Below, piece after piece: positions 33,071 to 36,219 of a stretch of DNA of 36,219 nucleotides; the first letter of the stretch is position 1, and each line of letters opens with the position of its first letter. The notes below the pieces were generated by a model. It did no database searches, was not told the DNA's origin, and saw only the letters and a program-made list of their open reading frames with translations. Position numbers and translations under genes: made by a program. The stretch comes from Secundilactobacillus yichangensis (GTDB lineage: Bacteria > Bacillota > Bacilli > Lactobacillales > Lactobacillaceae): positions 1-36,219 of the forward strand of contig NZ_BOLK01000018.1 of the NCBI RefSeq assembly GCF_016861565.1, read 5' to 3'.

Positions 33071-34060
33071 ATGGATTTTAAAAAACCACGTGTTACGATC
33101 AACGAAATTGCAGAATTAGCCGGTGTTTCAATCGCCACCGTTTCTCGCGCTTTAAATAACCGCCCCGGGATCAGTCAGCGGACCAAGGAGAAAATCCAGC
33201 GCATCATCACCCAGACCGGCTACCAGCCAAATATTTTCGCCAGAAACATCCGTGAACACCAGACGAAGTTAATCGGGTTAGTTATTTCCGACGCCTCTAA
33301 CGAGTTTTTTAAACAGGTCAGCCGTGCCGTTCAAGATCAGGCTGCCCTGGCGGGATACTCAGTCATCATGCTGAATTCCGACGAAAACCCAGCCGAAGAA
33401 ATGCAGGCCATCCAAATTTTGCGTCACTATGATGTTTCCGGCCTCATCATCGCTAGTACGGATACTCACCTTGACTACCATCAGCTGGTGGGCGACACCC
33501 CGACGGTCTTTTTTGACCGCGCGCCCTCACCCGATAAACAGTCCCAGTTCGATACGCTGTTGGTGAATAACGTCTCTGGTGCTGAGGTGGCCGTTTCTGA
33601 ACTGATTCGCCAGGGTGCCACCAAAATCGGCATTCTTTCCAGCGGGGTCTCCACGGCTGGTAAGGAACGGCGCCAGGGTTATTTAAAGGCGTTAGCGGAA
33701 TACCATTTACCGCTGGATGAAGACCTGATCTACACCAGCGACGTGAAACAGGTCAAAGCGCTGGACTACGCCCATGAACTGCTGGTGACCCATCACTGCG
33801 ACGGTATTTTTGCCGCCGACAACACCTTGCTGCTGGTGGTGCTGCAGGAAATTAAGCTGCTGAATCGAACGGGTGTTAAGGTCGCTACTTTTGATAACAC
33901 GGCCTGGTTTGATTACTTCAAGCAGCCCGTAATTTCGGTAAAACAGCCCACCGCGACCATCGGCCATCAAGCAGTCGACCTGGTTTTAAAGCGGATCAAC
34001 GAACCTACTTTACCGGCTAAAACCAGACGTTTCTCGGTTCAGCTGATTCGGCGAGGTTAA
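33071..34060 (+). CDS. LacI/GalR-family transcriptional regulator
   Basis: 329 residues. The DNA-binding part is classic: 'TINEIAELAGVSIATVSRALNN' followed by the hinge helix 'IFARNIREHQT' at about 52-62. The rest is a periplasmic-binding-like effector domain with 'LIGLVISDASNEFFKQVSRAVQDQA', 'GLIIASTDT', 'GIFAADNTLLLVVLQ' and the C-terminal 'IGHQAVDLVLKRI'. It lies divergent from the ROK kinase operon with a symmetrical operator between them, so it most likely controls that operon and itself. A link to the mal operon 6 kb away is possible but not shown. Confidence 0.92.
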   Translation: MDFKKPRVTINEIAELAGVSIATVSRALNNRPGISQRTKEKIQRIITQTGYQPNIFARNIREHQTKLIGLVISDASNEFFKQVSRAVQDQAALAGYSVIMLNSDENPAEEMQAIQILRHYDVSGLIIASTDTHLDYHQLVGDTPTVFFDRAPSPDKQSQFDTLLVNNVSGAEVAVSELIRQGATKIGILSSGVSTAGKERRQGYLKALAEYHLPLDEDLIYTSDVKQVKALDYAHELLVTHHCDGIFAADNTLLLVVLQEIKLLNRTGVKVATFDNTAWFDYFKQPVISVKQPTATIGHQAVDLVLKRINEPTLPAKTRRFSVQLIRRG

Positions 34061-34061
34061 C

Positions 34062-34107
34062 AATAAAGCCGGGCTAATCTTCAATGGGAGATTAGCCCGG
34101 CTTTATT
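34062..34107. terminator. Bidirectional terminator between lacI and the metalloprotease
   Basis: A perfect 19-base stem (34062-34080 with 34089-34107) closed by an eight-base loop, with A- and T-rich ends. Confidence 0.9.
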
Positions 34108-34116
34108 TGGTTGCCT

Positions 34117-34798
34117 TCAGTAAAATAGGATTTGTGCCGGCTCCACCGTCCGTGTTTCAAACGGTGATTTGAATAACCGGTCGCCAGCCTTGTCGGTGAT
34201 TAAGTCCTTGTTGGCCGTGCTGGAAGTGGTTGCTGGTGAGTTAATGAAGTACTGGCTGGCAGGAATGCTGTACAGCTCGCGCACGTTTTTCACGTCCACT
34301 GGCTGAACACTAACATAGCGGGTCGTCTTATACATCACGCTTTGCTTGCTGGGGTTGTGCGCCAGCCCCATGGCATGACCCAGTTCGTGCTCCGCCACGT
34401 TGACGCGCTGGCTGGTGGTGTAGCTGTTCTTTTTCAGCAGCGCGTTAACGAGGTGCAGCTGAACGCTGATGATCCGTTTCGTACTATCATGATCGACATA
34501 GGCCACGCCCACGTAATTATCCTTGACCAGCGCGGCTTCGTTGCTCTGCGCCGGTAAAATTGTGATCTGGGCTGGTCCGGAAATCACTTTAAACGTGAAG
34601 ACTTTCTTCGAATTCCAGGTGCTGATCGCCTGCTTCCAAACCTTGGTGTAATACGTGTCGACCTTGATTTGAACGGTGGCCTGGTTGGTCTCAAAACGCC
34701 ACGGGTTGACGACAGGGAGACGCCCCGAGGGCAACCCTGCTAAAGCTCAATACCGCAAGGACAAAAACAACGCTTGTAAGAATTAATTTTTTCAGCAT
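34117..34798 (-). pseudogene. Secreted matrixin-type zinc metalloprotease, split by a frameshift
   Basis: The main frame (34734 to 34117) holds the catalytic domain: zinc motif H-E-L-G-H-A-M-G-L-A-H and the Met-turn S-V-M-Y, as in matrixins (M10-like). It lacks a good start: it opens at TTG without a ribosome binding site, and a TGA lies just upstream at 34749. A second frame begins with ATG at 34798 and codes for a perfect signal peptide (M-L-K-K-L-I-L-T-S-V-V-F-V-L-A-V-L-S), running to a stop at 34691. The two frames overlap at 34747-34691 and are one base out of register, so one extra base (for instance in the GGG or GGGG runs) disrupts an intact secreted protease. A sequencing error or programmed slippage would give the same picture. 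A TATAAT at 34868-34873 could be its -10. Confidence 0.75.
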
Positions 34799-34820
34799 CG
34801 TTGTCACTTTCTCTCTCTAT

Positions 34821-34862
34821 TTGCCAGAGGATTCTAAATACATCACTGAATACCTTTGGCAA
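34821..34862. repeat. Inverted repeat in the metalloprotease leader
   Basis: TTGCCAGAGG (34821-34830) and CCTTTGGCAA (34853-34862) pair at nine of ten positions with a 22-base loop, just downstream of the likely -10. It may be an operator or a leader hairpin. Confidence 0.45.
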
Positions 34863-34927
34863 ACTGTATTATACTTGGTTTTCAGTAAAAGTCTTAAATT
34901 TAGCTTGAAAAATTCAAGTGTTTTTAT

Positions 34928-34956
34928 TTGCAGGTCAAAATAAAACTTGTTAGAAT
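34928..34956 (+). promoter_or_regulatory. Promoter of the candidate small RNA
   Basis: TTGCAG (34928-34933), exactly 17 bases, TAGAAT (34951-34956). No open reading frame follows within 500 bases, but a hairpin-rich region and a terminator do. Confidence 0.65.
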
Positions 34957-34962
34957 GCAACC

Positions 34963-35216
34963 GTAATCAATTCAGCGGATTGGTTACTCAGACACAGCTG
35001 TAGCCCGCTGTATCTCATATCATTCTCGCTAATCTGTGCTACTCCCCCCATACAGTGACCTCTAACGTTATTACTGTTGCTAGCACAGATCGGCTAGTCG
35101 ACGTTTCCAAGCTACTGTCCCAGTTTGGAGCATTGACTGAAACGTGGTCTTTCAGCATTCTCGCTGAGACGATATTAAGCAGCCCGCCTCCCTATCCCTA
35201 AGACGAGCTGCTTTTT
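34963..35216 (+). ncRNA. Candidate structured small RNA of about 250 nt
   Basis: It begins seven bases after a good -10 and ends at a hairpin (AAGCAGC/GCTGCTT, 35177-35183 with 35207-35213) followed by T5. The predicted RNA opens with an 11-base hairpin (34963-34973 with 34977-34987, three-base loop), followed by ACAGC/GCTGT, a ten-base stem ATCTGTGCTA/TAGCACAGAT enclosing a loop with C6, a seven-base stem ACGTTTC/GAAACGT, and GTCT-CAGC/GCTG-AGAC. C-rich loops (CTCCCCCC, CCTCCCTATCCCT) resemble the seed regions of Gram-positive base-pairing small RNAs. No coding potential was seen. It is not tRNA, tmRNA, RNase P or SRP RNA by motif; a divergent 6S RNA cannot be excluded. Confidence 0.5.
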
Positions 35217-35241
35217 GAATATCAAAACTTACTAATATAAA

Positions 35242-35283
35242 TGGTGTATTCAGCTCGACGGAGTTGAATACACCACTTTTTTT
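35242..35283 (+). terminator. Strong hairpin terminator upstream of the IS110 recombinase
   Basis: Stem TGGTGTATTCA with GCTC, paired with GAGT and TGAATACACCA (35242-35256 with 35261-35275, one G-U), loop GACG, then ACTTTTTTT. It would stop read-through from outside into the IS. The T-run can also pair downstream (ACCACTTT/AAAGTGGT), giving an alternative hairpin. Confidence 0.75.
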
Positions 35284-35468
35284 GTTAAAGTGGTAGCGAA
35301 GCAAAGCCGAACAGCTTTTTGGCACATGATGCCGCTATTAAAAATGGCTGTTTCGCCGGCAACCTATTAGATTGGTCTAAGTAAGTTAGGCGCCAGACGC
35401 CGAGTATTGAAAATTAAATCCTAGGTTGTTAGTCAAACTTGCTTCAATCCTTCGAAAGGTGTGATTTA
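35284..35468 (+). ncRNA. Candidate IS110 bridge RNA
   Basis: Non-coding stretch of about 180 bases between the hairpin and the recombinase ATG. Two consecutive stem-loops with internal loops are visible. First: GCCG-AACAGC (35306-35315) with GCTGTT...CGGC (35347-35360), enclosing GGCA/TGCC (35321-35324 with 35330-35333). Second: CAACCTA (35360-35366) with TAGGTTG (35422-35428), enclosing GGCG/CGCC (35389-35392 with 35398-35401) and large internal loops of 22 and 20 bases. Length, place and double-loop plan agree with the bridge RNAs of IS110 elements, which pair with target and donor DNA. Assignment of the guide bases is not attempted. Confidence 0.55.
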
Positions 35469-36219
35469 ATGCGAATTATTGTGGGAATCGACGTTTCAAA
35501 ACAGACATCGCAGGTAGCAATTACTGCTGACCATGAGGTCAGAGCACAATTTAAAATTACCAATGACCTAATCGGTTTTACTGAACTGAAGAGCAAAATC
35601 AACCAATATTCAGGACAAATAGAAGTTGTGTTTGAGGCAACGGGAGTCTATTCACACCGTTTACGTACATTTTTGGTGAACAACGGATACTCTTTTTCTC
35701 AACTCAATCCACTTTCCGCTAAGAAAGAGATGGATCGTCTTCGGCCGAATAAAAATGATGTCAATGACGCCTTGAATTTAGCTGATTCTCAGTATGTATT
35801 ATCCCGTCCAGCAACACTTGAACAGGATGAAGTATATAAAGAACTAATGCGTGAAAGTAGATATTATCAGCAGTGTGTTGCCGATTTAGTAAAGCTTAAA
35901 AATCAGCTTCACAAAGCCCTACAGGATACTTTCCCAGAAATTGAACAGATTTTTTCTAATACCGATGGTACTCAATACTGGAAAATGGTAGAACAATTTC
36001 CACATGCTGAAATTGTTTTGACACATTCTCTCCATGAACTTAGTGACATAATTCAAAGAAAAGGTAACTACCACATGTCCGAGAAGCGAGCTAACCAAGT
36101 TGGTCGCAAGCTCTTCGAGCTGGCTTCACGGAGTTACCCTGCTGTGCCAGCGGAGTCTCACATGGTGTATCAAGTTCAGACGCTCAGTCGTAGATTAAGC
36201 CAAAATAAAGATGAGCAAG
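35469..36219 (+). CDS. IS110-family recombinase (DEDD), truncated by window end
   Basis: 250 codons read without a stop from ATG 35469 to the window edge. The N-terminal RuvC-like domain shows 'IIVGIDVSKQTSQVAI' (Asp8), 'VVFEATGVYSH' (Glu near 60), and 'RPNKNDVNDALNLAD' with the two further aspartates near 101-104: the D-E-D-D set of IS110 recombinases. A helical segment follows ('LVKLKNQLHKALQDTFPEIEQIF'), as is usual before the C-terminal Transposase_20 domain with its catalytic serine, which lies outside the window. GAAAGGTG lies eight bases before the ATG. The frame has no interruption, so the element may be intact. Confidence 0.88.
   Translation, partial: MRIIVGIDVSKQTSQVAITADHEVRAQFKITNDLIGFTELKSKINQYSGQIEVVFEATGVYSHRLRTFLVNNGYSFSQLNPLSAKKEMDRLRPNKNDVNDALNLADSQYVLSRPATLEQDEVYKELMRESRYYQQCVADLVKLKNQLHKALQDTFPEIEQIFSNTDGTQYWKMVEQFPHAEIVLTHSLHELSDIIQRKGNYHMSEKRANQVGRKLFELASRSYPAVPAESHMVYQVQTLSRRLSQNKDEQ

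Larger units (their letters stand above)
35226..36219 (+). mobile_element. IS110-family insertion sequence, right part outside the window
   Basis: The recombinase gene at 35469 with a long non-coding left end (about 240 bases) fits IS110-group elements. The left boundary is unknown; it is set tentatively near 35226-35233 because AACTTACT there is complementary to AGTAAGTT (35380-35387) in the second loop of the candidate bridge RNA. IS110 elements make neither terminal inverted repeats nor target duplications, so no such signs are expected. Confidence 0.6.

Noticed and set aside
34821-34862. Terminal inverted repeat of a transposon near the metalloprotease
   Set aside because: The repeat is only ten bases with a 22-base loop; no transposase or second copy lies near it. 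A leader hairpin or operator is more likely.
34963-35216. tRNA, tmRNA, RNase P RNA or SRP RNA gene
   Set aside because: None of the conserved cores of these RNAs is present, and no cloverleaf could be drawn.

Overview
The window (about 36 kb, mid-40s % GC, dense genes, AGGAGG-type ribosome binding sites, UUCG-type and long symmetrical terminators, near-consensus cre sites, PadR/TetR/LacI regulators, LPXTG and NEAT surface proteins) looks like the chromosome of a low-GC Gram-positive, most likely a member of the Lactobacillaceae. No rRNA, tRNA, CRISPR array or phage module was recognised. Both ends are cut inside insertion sequences: an IS3-like transposase start on the left and an IS110-family recombinase on the right.

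Layout. 1-140: end of an IS with a hairpin that covers the transposase start. 171-1718: a YdcZ-type DMT transporter and a FolT-type ECF S component (minus strand). 1851-6669: a minus-strand haem acquisition operon, transcribed as LPXTG-anchored double-NEAT protein, membrane-anchored NEAT protein, IsdE-like binding protein, FecCD permease, FecE-type ATPase, terminator. 7076-14866: unknown small protein, CPA1 Na+/H+ antiporter, methionine aminopeptidase, SbcC and SbcD (minus). 15028-17902: Ogt, LOG-family hydrolase, small membrane protein, alpha/beta hydrolase (plus). 18004-20869: glutathione peroxidase and two flavin reductases (minus), one of which is a fusion with a PAS domain and a tail bearing five covalent-flavinylation motifs. 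21185-23309: PadR regulator and 14-TM DHA2 efflux pump (plus). 23370-26490: GH13 alpha-glucosidase and sugar symporter (minus) behind a cre-like site and a MalR-type operator. 26746-29270: ABC exporter with its own TetR, preceded by a strong promoter overlapped by two interlocking palindromes. 29382-32828: YdeI-like protein, then a catabolic operon (ROK sugar kinase, zinc dehydrogenase, VOC protein, membrane protein) with a perfect cre, divergent from a LacI regulator (33071-34060). 34117-34798: a secreted matrixin-type metalloprotease split by a frameshift. 34928-36219: a candidate small RNA, a terminator, a candidate bridge RNA and the IS110 recombinase.

Most notable points: (1) the NAD(P)H:flavin reductase-PAS protein with five D-A-x-[ST]-G-A-S repeats at its C-terminus, which reads as a soluble, multiply flavinylated electron carrier; (2) two roughly 210-bp non-coding repeats at 16787-16995 (plus) and 18560-18775 (minus) sharing an outer stem with a compensatory base change, a conserved 3' tail and completely different but fully paired inner stems, each sitting between two co-oriented genes; (3) a bridge-RNA-like double stem-loop just upstream of the IS110 recombinase; (4) an orphan transcript of about 250 nt with a near-consensus promoter, many hairpins and C-rich loops.

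All functional calls come from reading motifs and context; no database search was run.
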